64,000 bases of DNA, from NCBI GenBank assembly GCA_023375675.1, contig JALQBC010000010.1, positions 496,001 through 560,000 on the forward strand. Reading direction: 5' to 3'. Of this stretch, positions 1 to 11,987 are shown piece after piece. The position numbers and the translations under genes were made by a program. The stretch is from Cytospora piceicola (Eukaryota; Ascomycota; Sordariomycetes; Diaporthales; Cytosporaceae). The first letter of the stretch is position 1; each line of letters begins with the position of its first letter. Below the pieces are notes generated by a model. It was not told the origin of the DNA. It saw only the letters and a list, made by a program, of their open reading frames with translations, and searched no databases.

Positions 1-2
1 CG

Positions 3-1619
3 AAAGAAGCCCTCCTGAACCAGACCCAGGGCCAGCTGGCCGAGAAGGACACCGCCATCAGCGAGATGGAGTCAGAGCTGCTGAGGCTGAAGGCGCAAAC
101 GGGCGATGCCGAAACAATGTCCATAATACGGCGGGAGCTGTCTGAGCTGGTCACACACTGCCGGGGGCTGGAGTCTGCGAACCGGGAACAGCTTACAGAA
201 CTGAAGCGCCTGCGGCAGACGCACAAGGCCGTGGAGATCGTCGAGGAAGAGAAGGCTACTCTCCAGCGGAAACTGGAAGCTGCCGAGGACACGAAGAATG
301 AGCTGGCCGAAGAGCGGAGGCAAAGAGAAAGGTTACAGGCGGAGCGGCTGGCCTGGGCTGCGTACCTGGAGCGTGAAGGCCAAGCAGACTTTGATTCTCC
401 CGAGGCCGTGGCCCGGGCACTGGTAGAAGAACGCTTAAACTCTGCTTCTCTCCTGGAGAAGCTCGGCTCCGTCCAGCCACAAATCGCAGAGAGAGATTCC
501 ATCATCAGAGATCTCGAAGAGGAGAAGGCGAGTCTGGCCGGCCAGATCGAAAAGCTCAAAGCGAACCCGGGCGCTGGTCCCGCCGACAAGGTGCGGCAAC
601 GACTGGACCGTCAACGCGCCCTCGCCGAGAAGGAGGTCGAATACCTGCGCGCCCAGCTGCGGTCATACGACAGCGAAGACCTGATCCTCCAGCCCGAGGC
701 CTACGACGAGAAGAACGCACACAGGATACAAGAGCTCGAGTCGCTCGTCGACAAGTACAGGACAGAAGCCCACGCACTCCACGCCGAACTGACCTCGCTC
801 GAATCCTCCTCCTCCTCCACGAGCCCCGCCGCCGTGGCGGGGACGAAACGACCCCTCCCCACCGAGGACGAGGAGGCCGCCCAGACGCCGCAGCAGCACC
901 ACGAGCAGCTCGGCCAGCTGGCGCGCAAGAACCGCACGCTGCAGGACGACTTCTCGGGCCTGCAGACGGCCCACAGGCTGCTCCAGAAGGAGCTCTCGGT
1001 CCTGCGGGAGCAGCTCGCGGCCGCGCGGCGGTCGAGCAGCGTGCGCGTGCTCCAGCTGCGCTCCAACCCGACCGACGACTACCAGGCCGTCAAGCAGGCC
1101 GCCATGGACGAGCTGCGCGCCGAGAACGAGCAGCTCCGGCAGCTCGCGACCGGCGGCGGCGGCGCCGACCCCTCGGAGGCGGCGGCCGCCCGCTTCCCCG
1201 TCGTGCCCGTGTCGACGCTCGTGGCCCTGCAGCGCGACCTGCAGTCCGCGCGGGACGACACGGCCTCGGCGCGCAAGAAGTGCCAGCGGCTCAAGGAGGT
1301 GTGGACCGACAAGTCGGCCGAGTTCAAGGAGGCCGTGTTCCAGCTCCTCGGCTGGCACGTCACCTTCATCCCGTCCAACAAGATGCGCCTCGAGAGCGTC
1401 TACTACCCCTCCGAGAGCGACGAGCACGAGCGGTCCGTCGTCTTCGACGGCGAGAGGGGCTCCATGAAGGTCGGCGGCGGGCCCAAGAGCGCCTTCGCCA
1501 TGAAGATCAACGACACGAGGAAGTACTGGGTCACCGAGAAGAACTGCATACCGGGCTTCCTGGCCGCCCTGACGCTGGAGCTGTACGACGAGGCCGTGCG
1601 GGAGGGGAAGGAGGTGTAG
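3..1619 (+). CDS. MAD1: Mad1 spindle assembly checkpoint protein, C-terminal part (5' end outside window)
   Basis: The reading frame is open from base 3, so the gene begins before the window; 538 residues are visible. Mad1 is the kinetochore and nuclear-envelope coiled-coil protein that carries Mad2 and promotes assembly of the mitotic checkpoint complex. Most of the visible protein is heptad-rich, Glu/Lys/Leu/Arg-rich coiled coil with a short Ser/Thr/Pro-rich break near bases 800-890. The RLK motif used for Bub1 contact lies at bases 1287-1295 inside QRLKEVW, followed by the compact C-terminal RWD-like domain (GWHVTFIPSNKMRLESVYYP and FLAALTLELYDEAV). The Mad2-binding motif should lie upstream of or inside the coiled coil; I did not identify it. 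The 3' end converges on SYP1. Family assignment rests on the C-terminal domain, which is distinctive. Confidence 0.93.
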   Translation, partial: KEALLNQTQGQLAEKDTAISEMESELLRLKAQTGDAETMSIIRRELSELVTHCRGLESANREQLTELKRLRQTHKAVEIVEEEKATLQRKLEAAEDTKNELAEERRQRERLQAERLAWAAYLEREGQADFDSPEAVARALVEERLNSASLLEKLGSVQPQIAERDSIIRDLEEEKASLAGQIEKLKANPGAGPADKVRQRLDRQRALAEKEVEYLRAQLRSYDSEDLILQPEAYDEKNAHRIQELESLVDKYRTEAHALHAELTSLESSSSSTSPAAVAGTKRPLPTEDEEAAQTPQQHHEQLGQLARKNRTLQDDFSGLQTAHRLLQKELSVLREQLAAARRSSSVRVLQLRSNPTDDYQAVKQAAMDELRAENEQLRQLATGGGGADPSEAAAARFPVVPVSTLVALQRDLQSARDDTASARKKCQRLKEVWTDKSAEFKEAVFQLLGWHVTFIPSNKMRLESVYYPSESDEHERSVVFDGERGSMKVGGGPKSAFAMKINDTRKYWVTEKNCIPGFLAALTLELYDEAVREGKEV

Positions 1620-2129
1620 GGTCGATAATGCGCGCGTGCATGGCGCTAGCCATAATGATGATTTTGTGATGAAGCATATGCAAATTTTGATCATATTCAG
1701 AGCCGGCTGCTTGCCTCGTACGGTATTTCGTGTCCCGGGAGTTCCGAAAGTCACGAGTATCTCGAGAGTTTATATACACACCTGAGTCTCTGTTGTGAAC
1801 TCCAACGCGGCAAGTTGCGCGACGGGTTAAATGATTCGAATATATGTGACAAAAAGAAGACTATATCGGTGCAGAGTATGTGTGTGGTTTTTGTGTATGA
1901 AGGTAGATACAAGGTGTGGTATAGTAGTATCAAGAGTCATGAAATGTCCTCCCCAAAATGTCTCCGGTCCGCGAATGCAAAAAAAGTATAAAGCTCCTCA
2001 TTCCGACCCCTGGCCAAAGATTGATCTCAATATGGAACCCAATCCGCACTATTATCATTATCCCACTCCGGCTCAGTCGCAATGCACTTTGGAAGCACGC
2101 CCCCTTCTCTGCGTCGTGGACCTCGTCGC
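1620..2129. other. Convergent intergenic region MAD1 / SYP1
   Basis: About 510 bases between two convergent stop codons. It is more AT-rich than the flanking exons, as expected for two 3' untranslated regions. I see no RNA gene and no credible coding frame. Confidence 0.6.
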
Positions 2130-5100
2130 TCACTTAGCCTCGTACTTCCCGCTGACGATCTTCCTGACCGTTGGCACCTCGCGCCAGCTGTAGTCCTCGA
2201 CCTTCGTCTTGGGGCTCACCGCCACAGTGTCGTCCGCAAAGGGGTCATCTTCCTCGCTCTCTTCCTCCTCCTCCTCTATGGCCTTTCCTTTACCTTTGTT
2301 CTCCGCCTTCCGGCTTATCGAGATGAAGTGGCTTCCCTCCTCACCGACCGTGGCAGAGCTCATGTACTCCCACCTCGCCTCGATGATACCGGCCTTGGGC
2401 TCCGCGTTCTCGGAGCCAATAACCCGGCATATGATCTTCTGCCACTCCTCACTCGGCTGAAGGGTGACATCGCCCAACCGCCAGTATACCAGATGCTTGT
2501 CCTTCAGATGCGTTCCCGTCGGCTTTGTTTGCACGCCGCTGGCCCTTGCACCCTCATAAGTGGCCACCAAGGTGAATCCCTTCAGCAATACGGGCTTGTC
2601 GCCGCCCAAGAACCCTGGGTTGAGTTTGTACAGCAGTACAAGACCGAGCTTGTCACCCATGGGCTTCCATGATGGCTTGATGAGCAACGGGCAGTGGCTC
2701 GCAAGGTGCGCCGACGATGGCTCCTCGGCATGTACGCGGTATGTGAACCCGGGCGTGGCTGTTTTGGAGGGGACGTGCGATAGGTCGAGGATGAACTCCT
2801 CCGGGATTGGCGTGCTGGATACAAAAATTCTGTTTGGGCCGATTGATTCCAAGCTGGGGAAGTCATTAATGCGGATGGTCTCGCGTGCTGTGGCAGGTGT
2901 TAGATCAAATTGGTTCAGGGGCTTGTGAAAGACAGCTTACAGTCATAGGCCGTGCCGTCTCCGTTATATGCAAATGCTACCTCGCCATGAATCTTGACAG
3001 TCTTGAGTGCGCCGTCTTCGAACGTTACTGAAACCGACTCGATAATGCTGGAGTTGAGACCCGGCGCAGTCAACTCCGGATGTTTGCCATGCGCCATACT
3101 CCCCAAGCTAGTCGCACTTCTGACAGATTGCGTGTCGCTCGTTCCAGTCACGCTAGCCTCACTTGCGAGAGTGTGTATGGCCGATGGTCTGGAGCTCATG
3201 CTGCTGCTCGCGCCGTGCAGCGCAGGTTCCGATGGCAGGTTCTGTGTTGGCTCACCAGGTGACAGTGATAGAGAGGCTGCAGGCTCTGCACCAGGTAGAG
3301 GAATAGTAGAAGGCATGTACATGGTATTCCGCACATCTCTCCTGCCACGGACCGTACCTGCCCTCCGAGCAGGCAAGCCGAGAGAATTCGCGATACTCAA
3401 CTGAGCAGCCTTTGCCGCCGCGGCGTCATCTTCAGCGATCGGGCTATTTTGGATGTTCAGCCTAAATAATTGTTCGTTGTCCCCTCCGGCCTCACTTGCA
3501 GCTTCCTTCTGTGCCTGGGAAATGGGGTCGTTCGCAGCAGGCGGAATTGTGTATCCGTCGTTGTCCTTCGCAGGCTCACCCTCCTTGTTGAGTTGCGATG
3601 GTGGAGGTCCTGGAGGCGGCGGGGTGTCGAATATCTCTTCGGCCGTCATCCCGTTGAGGTGCGAAGAAGTGGTCCCCGCCGGCGCTCCGCCACCCGAAAT
3701 CTCGGCATGCGTGCCGTTAGTTTCGCCGGCTTGCTCGCCATCCTCAGGCCGGGGCAGCTTCGAGGTATCAGGGTCCTCAGCCAAAGCATCTAACCTGCCT
3801 GTTGAGAGGGCCAGGTTACTCGCTGAGCCAGGTGGTGATAATCTGCCGTGGCTGCTGGAGGTACGGCTGTAAGAATTACTCTTCCCTGGTGACAGTTGAC
3901 CAAATCCGGCGTGTACACTCGACCTCCTGCGGCCGAACACCGTCCCAATTCTACTCCGCAGCTTGGATTCTGCCTAGTATGTCAGCCAGTTGTCAAAGTA
4001 CGGATGCGAAACAGACGCCCGAAAAGAGACTTGAACATACCATTCTTCTCAGTGCTTCGCACGGAATGTTCGCTTCGAGCATCATTGTCGTAGGAGCCCG
4101 CAATGGGTGGAGGAGGTGCGAGGCTAGAATCGGCAGTGGAAGGTGGCTGGGGGGTGTTGAGGGACGCCGATTGCCTCGTCGCTGTTGGCGTCCTGGTGAT
4201 GCTTCCGTTTCCACTTCCACTTCCAGTTCCAGTTCCAGTCCCCACTCTCCTCTCCGTCTTGGGCCGTCCGCCCGTCACCTTTGCCACGAAATTGTCCACC
4301 TCTCTCGACGTATCAGCTTCCAAGATCGTAGCAAGCGCATCATTAGCCGCGGCTCGTAGCCTGTCCGCCTGGTCTACTTCGTGGGTTTGCAGTTGAGTTA
4401 GGACATCTCGGAGATGGTTGCATCGCTGCTCGTCCAAGGCCTGCATTGTCTCCAGGATGAAGGGGGCTTGGGACTCCCACTGCGACGAAGCTGACTCTAG
4501 CCTTGAGTTTGCCGCGTCCACCTTCTGGGCACTGGCCTTGCCGCCTTTCTTAGATAGTTTTTCGACCTTCTCCTGTGAGTCTTCCAGCTCCTTCGCGATA
4601 GTGGTGAGGTTTGATGACATGGTCTGCATGTTTTGTACATCTTTGCGACCGTTGAATTGACGAAGGGGCAGTTCGACGTCCTTATCGACACGTTGAGAGA
4701 AGAGGTGGTGTGATGCGGCGATGGCGTCTGTGGAGTGGAGGATCTTATCCCAGGAGGGTTGGAAGATGCTATGGGGTAGAGGGCGCACGGTCAGCTTTGC
4801 TCGTCGGACAGCACGCAAGGTCGAAGTGAAGTCGAGGGTGGGCAGACTCACCTCAGCTCGGACGAAGCATTGGGGACTTTGAACAGGAGAAGTCTCTTGA
4901 GCCCTGCGACATATTGTTCCTCGACTCGTCGGCGTTCCTGTGATGCGACCCCTTAGCCACTCGAATGCTCTGCCGTTGCCCGTGGGACGGGACCTTGTCA
5001 AGTGCAGCGACTCGCGTCGTGGTCGTCATACCTGGAGCCAATCTGCGATTTCGGAATTGGTCTTTCCAATCCGTCTCAGCCGTTCGTTGACGATTTGTGC

Positions 5101-5279
5101 TGCCTGGATTGGCTGGAGGCTTGCCTGTAATGGGCGGAAGAGGACTTGGTTAGCAAACATCCGTTGTGTTGTCTGTGGTGACACCGGCCGACAAGGCCCT
5201 CGAGAAGCCGGCGCGTTGGGTCTGGCGGGTTTCAGCTTACCAGCATGGCTGGGTATTCCGATCTTTGAAGCTCATCCAT
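2130..5279 (-). CDS. SYP1: Syp1-like endocytic adaptor (F-BAR plus muniscin mu-homology domain)
   Basis: Model: complement of 5241-5279, 5032-5124, 4852-4937, 4041-4768, 2941-3969 and 2130-2887; 910 aa. All five introns have GT..AG ends and keep frame. The start MDELQRSEYPAML is the family-typical beginning of the F-BAR domain, which runs to about residue 260 and includes ERRRVEEQYVAGLKRLL and the helical QNMQTMSSNLTTIAKELEDS region. Residues about 260-620 are Ser/Pro/Gly-rich and disordered, with a basic RSRIGTVFGRRR stretch. The C-terminal muniscin domain starts near residue 620 (SIIESVSVTFEDG) and ends at the stop. Syp1/FCHo proteins bind curved plasma membrane and cargo early in clathrin-mediated endocytosis, and in yeast also affect septins. 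The acceptor of intron 4 was chosen as GCAG at 3970-3973 because the nearer TAG breaks the frame. Confidence 0.92.
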
Positions 5280-6575
5280 TGCTCCTGGTGTGGTAGTTGG
5301 TAGGTATGGTATGTATGGTATGTATGTTTTGCGCGCAAGCACCGTGCGATTAGGTCGGAAGTATGATTCAATTCATCGGGCGACAATGGATGTCTCGGTA
5401 CGTTCGGCAGTGCAGGAGACAGCTGATCCTGGGCAATCGTACTGGAACACAGCAGATCAATAAACTATGTGGGTTAAAATCGGTCTCGCGATATCGACAA
5501 CAAAATGGAGGCAGCGTCTGGAGCTTAAATCTGCCCCAGATAGTAGTCACACTGCGATTCCCGATGCGCTGATGATTGATTAATGGTGATTGAGCCAAGA
5601 GAAGGTCCGGATTGGCAGGAAATCAAATGGGGGGTTCAATGAATTCGAGGCGGTTTTGGCATTGGCAGTCATTCGGGTTCGTGACACTCACGACGTCAAC
5701 AACACAACAAAACAAGGTGATGTGAAGCAGCAGGTTGATGTTGGATGTAGGTATGTTGATCGTGGATGGGGTAAATTTGGGGGTGGTGGCTTGTGTTCTG
5801 CCGGCTTGTACTCCGTTATCCGGTGCAGGGTGCAGGCTGCGCTAACGATAGCATCTAGGCCTGAAACAGAAAATAGGGCAGTACCTAAAGTGCCTGACGT
5901 GCCTGACGTGCCTACCTGGGTACTGTGTAGAGAGGTACCATACGTACTTAGTACCTAGGTCGCTCGCTACCTTAGACGCTCTAGTAGGTTTGTCTTACCC
6001 CCTTAAGCACCCTTAAGTAGGTAGGTACCAGGTACCTATATGGGTACCTACCTACCTAGGTAGGTAGTATGCACCCGGGCACATGTATACTACATACAGT
6101 AAGTATTGCTAATATGAGCTAGATGACCTAGACGAGCTGGGAGTGCTAGGGTAAGGGTTAAGTTCTCTTGCTTGTTATTACGAGGGAGATGGCAAATTGG
6201 TCTTTATTTCTCGTGCAATCCTTCCAAAGTCTAAAGCTTGGGACGTTATGAGGCTTTATTCCACTTTCCAGCGTATCCGTAGGGCAACAGGCAACAAAGC
6301 TACGGCCACATACTGGCGCTCATGTACGAAAAGGGGCCCGTGATTTGTGATTTCCTCTTCTTTCCACGGCTCCACTGACTGGGAGAGCCTGAGAGCCTAA
6401 GAGCCTGGCTGACTGAATGACTGAGTGACTGAGTGACCGACTGAGTGACCGACTGAGTGACTGAATGAGAGTGCACCTCTGCCCTGCTGTCCTGCGTACC
6501 ACCACCACCAACACCAATACCACAACGTCCAGACAAATCCTTTTATAAGATCCGTGATAACCGGCCGCTCTTATC
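5280..6575. other. Intergenic region with short palindromic and tandem motifs
   Basis: About 1.3 kb between the divergent SYP1 and kinase genes. Bases 5880-6070 are packed with variants of TACCTAGGTA and GGTACC, including a near-palindromic run at 6012-6070. Bases 6378-6470 hold imperfect repeats of GAGAGCCTA and GACTGAGTGAC. Short frames here (for example 5590-5958) show no protein-like composition. It probably holds both promoters. Confidence 0.6.
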
Positions 6576-7961
6576 ATGGCTGATCATCAGGATTGGCGAA
6601 ACAAGCTCACCGCCTCAGAGCGATATGACAACATCCAGCAAATGTACGTCATGTGCAGCCATGTCGTCCTCCATCACCCATCAGAGGTTGGCAGTTACTG
6701 ATGTCCGAAATATGTCAGTCAGGAGGCAATAGATTCGAATGAGAAATTATCCTCTGGGAAAACCGCCTTCGACATAGAGAGTGGAGCCTATAGCACCTCA
6801 ACATCACGGGTGAGTGATACCCTGTTGATCATGGAGGTCTCAAGCGTTGACATAACCTTCAGGAAGAGTACGATGCAGCTTGCAACATCTTTCACTCTTC
6901 AGAGGCTCAAGAGCCGGAGACAGCATCACCCTCCCCGCCTTACTTGCCCGGTGAAGACGAAGGCGACGATGGTGATGATGACCCAGACCAAGACACTGGC
7001 GGCGAGAGGATAGGCCCTTACCGAAACTGTCAATACGTGGCCAGCGGCGTCACCGCAGAAGTCTACCGATGCAAAGGCCGCGCACTCAAGGTCATCACCG
7101 AGACTCACAACATGGAGCCTCACGACCCGTTCCGCGAAGCCAAGATCCTCGAGCAGCTCAAGAAGCCCTGCATCCCCCTTCTTGAGACCTTCCGCGACCA
7201 GGAACAGCGCTTCACCCTCGTCTTCCCCTACATGCCCCTAACACTTTCCGGTCTTCTCGAAAGCGGGCCCATCAGTGATGCCCAGGTCCGGAGTATCCTC
7301 AGGGACGTGTTCCAGGCCCTCGCCGACATCCACAAGAAAGGTATAATCCACAGGGACGTCAAGCCCCAGGCCATCCTCCTCGCCTCTCCCGACGGGCCGG
7401 CGTACCTCTCCGACTTCGGCACCGCTTGGCACCCCGAGCTCTCCGCGACCACCGAGCCGGCCGACGCCAAGATCCTCGACATTGGGACCGGCCCATACCG
7501 TGCGCCTGAAGTCCTGTTCGGGAACAAGGCGTACGGGACTGCCGTGGACATGTGGGGCGCGGGATGCATGCTGGCCGAGTGTGTGCGACGGCCGCCAAAG
7601 ACGCTGTTCGAGTCGAGAGCGGCGCACGAGGATGGGAACCAGCTGGGGCTGATACTGAGTATCTTCAAGACCATCGGCACGCCCACGAGGGAGTCGTGGC
7701 CCGAGGCTGCAAGCTTCAGGACGCCGCCTTTTGACATCTACAGGGTGTTTGAGGGGCGGCCGTGGGAAGAGATCATGGACGGTGTGGATGATAGCTGGAG
7801 AGGCATGGTGAAGGAAATGGTGAAGTATGATTCGGGGAGGATGACTGCTGAGCAGGTAAGTGCTTCTCTCTAGGACCAGGGGTATTCTCTTTCGAGGTAC
7901 TTCGCTGACCAGCTCTTAGGCTTTGGAACATCCGTTTCTGAGAGGAGACATGTCGGTATGA
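6576..7961 (+). CDS. CDK-like (CMGC) protein kinase with altered catalytic loop
   Basis: Model: 6576-6643, 6719-6809, 6863-7855, 7920-7961; 397 aa. The N-terminal ~100 residues are acidic and Ser-rich (start MADHQDWRNKLTASERYDNI). The kinase domain starts near residue 104. The nucleotide-binding loop is weak (SGVTAEVY); the ATP Lys is K129 (RALKVI); the catalytic loop is H216-R-D-V-K-P-Q-A; DFG is at 237-239; APE at 267-269; and the GTAVDMWGAGCMLAEC region follows. The layout recalls fungal CDK-activating kinases of the Csk1 type, but this is inference from memory of the family. The residue after KPQ, normally the Mg-binding Asn, is Ala223, so activity may be reduced or lost; the HRD and DFG Asp residues are intact. 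The last exon is only 42 nt and supplies the terminal ALEHPFLRGD helix of the domain. Confidence 0.87.
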
Positions 7962-8286
7962 TATGTCAATTATGACGGGAGGTGTTGCCAGGGTTCTCAA
8001 CACTGCCCGGGGTTGGTTGAAGAGACAAAGAACGCCAAACAATGCTGTTGTGGTCTCTTTCTCTGTGCTCGAAGGGCTTTAGAGGCCTACACTGGGTTGT
8101 TGATAGTGGTTCATGTAGTCGGAGTGGATTGTATAATAAATAATCAATGCGACTGCCGTCTCAACCCGTTTCCGTGTTGCTTTCTTCGTTTTTCTCGTTC
8201 GTCGTCGCCATATATTCAACCCCAGGTGACATCCAGCCATTTCTTCTCCCCTTTAGTGGGTGAAGGCGCTCTCCACCCTCCTTACC
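7962..8286. other. Short intergenic region
   Basis: About 325 bases between two genes on the same strand. It contains pyrimidine-rich tracts just upstream of the next start codon, typical of fungal promoters. Nothing else is visible. Confidence 0.5.
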
Positions 8287-9213
8287 ATGCGAAACCACAC
8301 TGCTCCCCAATCTGAGCCTCGGAGAAATCCTCCCTCAATCCGTCATCTTCTCAGTTGTCTGTACTCCAAAGTCACAGCCCCAGATTACATCCACGATGCC
8401 AATCCGTGGAGCGACACCGATCCAGGGCTACAGTCAATCTCCACAGCTTCCTTGGAACTGTTGCAAGATCACGCGGACTTCCATATGAAGGCCTTCCTTT
8501 ACGTCCATGAGCTACTCGACAAGGAGCTAGTCGATAGGAAACTTGTATCTCGGACTCGGCTGGTTAGAGCATCGAACCTGGTAACCCTGCCCAAGAGCTC
8601 CGGTGTCAGCGAAGTCCTCTTTGACGTGGAGGACCTTGAGCCCCTAAGTAATTTTCTCGGGCCGCAAGACAACAGTGAGGATATTCATGGGACCGTGCCC
8701 GGAGAACGGGTCGAAGCCATGGCCAAGATGGCTTATGCCTGGGTTGACGGCGATCGATCAGCCTCAGCCCGACGTCGCCGTGCCGACTCGAAGCTGACGC
8801 CTGTCAAGTCCCAGGCACCACGAGAAGCGGCCGTCAAAACCAGGACTTGGGTTAGGGAGGATGGAGAATCCGAGAAGGAAGACCAATGCGTCGCAGATGT
8901 CATGGAGCTTGGGGTGCAAATGGATGAGTTCGACCAGGTGGGTGATTTCGAGTCTCTATCAGAGCTAGAGAACACCATCAGCAGGTAAAGTTACTGTCAT
9001 TGTTTGGTCTACAACCGAACAGCTCCGAATAGAGACTAACCTAATACCAGTGGAAACTCTTCGTCACCGTTGCTTTCAAATGCGTGCCTAGGAGAAGATG
9101 GAAAAGACGAAGTGTCAGTGGATAAGAGCACTGATGCAGGTGACCCTGAGGTGACTGTTGATAGCAATAATCGAGGAACTAGGAAATGGTGGCTGCGCTT
9201 GTTCACACAGTAG
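8287..9213 (+). CDS. Hypothetical protein, 286 aa
   Basis: Model: 8287-8984 and 9051-9213, with an intron bearing GTAAAG, a CTAAC-type branch site and CAG. I do not recognise the family. The protein starts MRNHTAPQSEPRRNPPSIRH, has a predicted helical segment around LQDHADFHMKAFLYVHELLD (residues about 60-80), a basic patch (ASARRRRADSK) and an acidic C-terminal half. It ends in a Trp/Arg-rich GTRKWWLRLFTQ. There is no signal peptide and no obvious membrane segment. The ATG at 8287 is preferred over an upstream in-frame GTG at 8260. The two-exon frame continuity and codon usage favour a real gene. Confidence 0.6.
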
Positions 9214-11519
9214 ATCAACTCTATCTCTTGTCGAGCGATGGTCAACTGGTTTGACGCAGGACTTGAAGGGAACGGAGGTATCATATAGACAGTGGTCATC
9301 GGTCTCGAGACCCAGGTGCCAGATTTCTTCCCATTTGCATCAAGGTATGGTCTGTCGGTCATATCAAAAAATCAGAAAACCCTGCGTGGCATTATCCGAA
9401 GGTTTCCAGTCCTCGTGTGAAATACAGCGAACGAGCTCTCAGGTGTTAAGATCATTGCTAATTCGACAGTAATTTTGTGGGCAGAAGCTCGAGATGGCCG
9501 TTGAAATAGAAACAGGCTGACCGTGACCTTGTACTTTGCGTGTACAGAGCGATATAAACTACCTGGGGTCCCCCCCCTAGGAACAAGCTCCGTTATAGAA
9601 GTAGTCCACCATAGATACTGAAAGGTACGTGTTTGTAAGCCATGAAATGTCACAAAGCCAACATCAATATCCCCGGCAGTATGCCCAAATTGAGGTATAC
9701 TGGGCGTTTGACCACATGCAACTGCCTCGGATTCGGGTCCACGGTCATCCGACATGTCAAAATATGAAACTATAAGTAGCGTATATCATCTTTGCATAGC
9801 CAACTTGTTCGAACTTAGCCTCGAGAGAAAATCGCCCCCCCCCCCCAGCCTGCCATCGAAGCTATCATGGACTGTCCGCATCCCAAGGGCGTGAGCCAGA
9901 GTTGGCATATATACAGTGGCAAAGTTCCTCAATTCTTTGCCTCACATGTTAGGGTAGTGCTATACGGTGTTGAAATACTCTCATCCACTGATATATAGCA
10001 ACCAATCAATGTGTTCTATGGTTTTGGATTTGGGCCGGACGTGGGAGGTTCAAGTACCTAGGGTCCCATGTATCAATTGATTGATATCAATTGGTGCCTC
10101 TGATATTCAAGGCCTGGAGCAGCTGCCCAGGTGGACATGCGTTTTCAGAATGGCATGATTCTGAACATTTCTCACTACAATATCTCGGACTTAGTCTCTT
10201 CTTTTGAGTCTGGTGCCCCATACTAACTTGCACTCCAGCAGCATTGAAATCATGCATATGGCTGAGATATCTGGATACATTGTTACACAGCAGGGTATAG
10301 AGTTAATCGCGTCAGACACCAGAGAGCCAAAACACTGTCTTCTAACAGAGCCAGTTCCTTGTATGGGGAGACAAACAATCCTCCTGTTGAGGACAAAAAC
10401 CCTGAGGATTTGATTCTGAGTCCTACCTAAGTTGTCCCTCCAGCGAGTTTCCCAAGACTTCAATTTTGTTCGAGTGAGAAATCTGTAGGGTCCATTATGT
10501 CAACCACTCCAGCCACTGTTGTTCTCTATCAATCAATTGATATCTGCCTGCTGTCAAATTTGTCTGACCCGTCCCATCACCGCATATTATTCTATCACTA
10601 CATTCCGTCCCATAGCCTATCTTTTCTGCAACGATGGTCTACCGTCTGATGTGTTAAACATCCCGGATATCAACATATCCAGGATATATCAGGTTTATGT
10701 GGCTTGTGTCAAACCGGTGCGCGCCTCGAGACTTTCGCCTCATGACTTTGGGCATCCAAACACTCAAACTTCAATGTACACATGAAAATAACCAGCGTAA
10801 ATCCTGCGCATGATAGCAGTTGAAGTTTTGGTGTAGAACACAGAGAACCAAACAGTTTTAGTTGAGAATCGTCACTGTCGGTGGTTTTTACTAATGACAG
10901 CAACTGGAGTTTTCACGTAGCACTTGAGGAAACAGAGAACAGAATAGCTCAGGTCGTTGAACATCACTTTTAGTGGTACCTCATAATGTAGATATCTAGG
11001 TAGGTCAATTAAGTACTAGGTATTTTGGAGCACCACACAAGATCCAAGATACTTGAGGTAGGTACCTAAGTACCTGTGTTTTTAGGCATACTTCTAAGGG
11101 AGCCCTGTATTTTCACGACCCCCCCTGAATGGGTATCTGCACACCCCCGGAAGTGTATAGCATATATCCCGGAGCAAGACAGCTGATGATGGACTGCTAC
11201 AGATGCAATATTATAGCTTCCAGTTTCCTTAAACAATGAATTGGAACTTAGTGATCTGTCCAATGATCAATTACAGCTGGTGAATATTCAAAGGTAAAGA
11301 GTTGTACCCAGTAGACATCCTATAGCAGACTCTGTCCTCCTTCAACACCATCCGGCATGGTCACGATCTTGTCCGTCCATGCCGGCCTATCACACAACCC
11401 CACCGTCACCTATTGCCTACACGTTGTAGTTCCGGACCGGGCACATCATCCTCGACAATTCCCCTCGCTTTGTAATCGAACTAGCCAAAAGCTACATCCT
11501 CGTACTTGCCAGTTGCCCA
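9214..11519. other. 2.3-kb gene-poor intergenic region
   Basis: No coding frame I can support. A poly-C run lies at about 9835-9846. A palindromic TATCAATTGATTGATATCAATTGG cluster begins near 10071. Bases 10975-11075 carry TACCTAGGTA-type motifs. The frames at 9372-9755 (minus) and 10519-10785 (plus) have no recognisable features. Confidence 0.55.
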
Positions 11520-11819
11520 GGTGACCATCAGCACTCGCCCTTCTGGTCACCATCAGGACTCACCCTTCTGGTCACCATCAGCACTCGCCCTCCTGGTCAC
11601 CATCAGCTCTCGCCCTTCTGGTCACCACCAGCACTCGCCCTCCTGGTCACCATCAGCACTCGCCCTCCTGGTCACCATCAGCTCTCGCCCTTCTGGTCAC
11701 CACCAGCACTCGCCCTCCTGGTCACCATCAGCACTCGCCCTCCTGGTCACCATCAGCACTCGCCCTCCTGGTCACCATCAGCACTCGCCCTTCTGGTGAC
11801 CATTAGATCTCGCTCCTCT
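11520..11819. repeat. 25-bp minisatellite, 12 copies
   Basis: Twelve tandem 25-bp units, each opening with GGTSACC (a 7-bp palindrome with one degenerate centre) and continuing roughly CATCAGCACTCGCCCTCCT. Copies 3-5 and 6-8 repeat the same three variants, giving a 75-bp higher-order period and hence a spurious 25-aa periodic open frame. The last unit is the most diverged. The array ends about 170 bases before the start of the next gene, so it lies in that gene's promoter or 5' leader. Confidence 0.93.
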
Positions 11820-11987
11820 CAAGTCACAAACCATTTGTTCCACCCTTCCTTGGTTCCACAAAGGACCGTCTTCGGTCGACCGTCTGTCTGACGGAATACC
11901 TCTTCCTCTTTCTCTCTCTTCAATGTTGCAAGATTGCGAGAGCTCAACCATCACCAACCTCAGCCCAACCAACCAACAGCCGTAAGT

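Noticed and set aside
663..1754. Long minus-strand open frame (363 codons) opposite MAD1
   Set aside because: It is a shadow of GC-rich codon usage in MAD1: Leu/Val/Gly/Arg-rich, low complexity, no domain, and the plus strand has a clear Mad1 domain.
6810..7013. Small frame overlapping the kinase 5' exons
   Set aside because: It runs through intron 2 and in a different frame from the spliced kinase.
9372..9755. 127-codon minus-strand frame
   Set aside because: No recognisable motif, no splice partners, composition like random sequence in a gene-poor region.
11506..11799. Open frame with a perfect 25-aa period
   Set aside because: It is produced by the 25-bp minisatellite; all three frames of such an array stay open, and no start, domain or splice context supports translation.
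11520..11819. CRISPR-like direct repeats
   Set aside because: Units are contiguous with no unique spacers, and the genome is eukaryotic.
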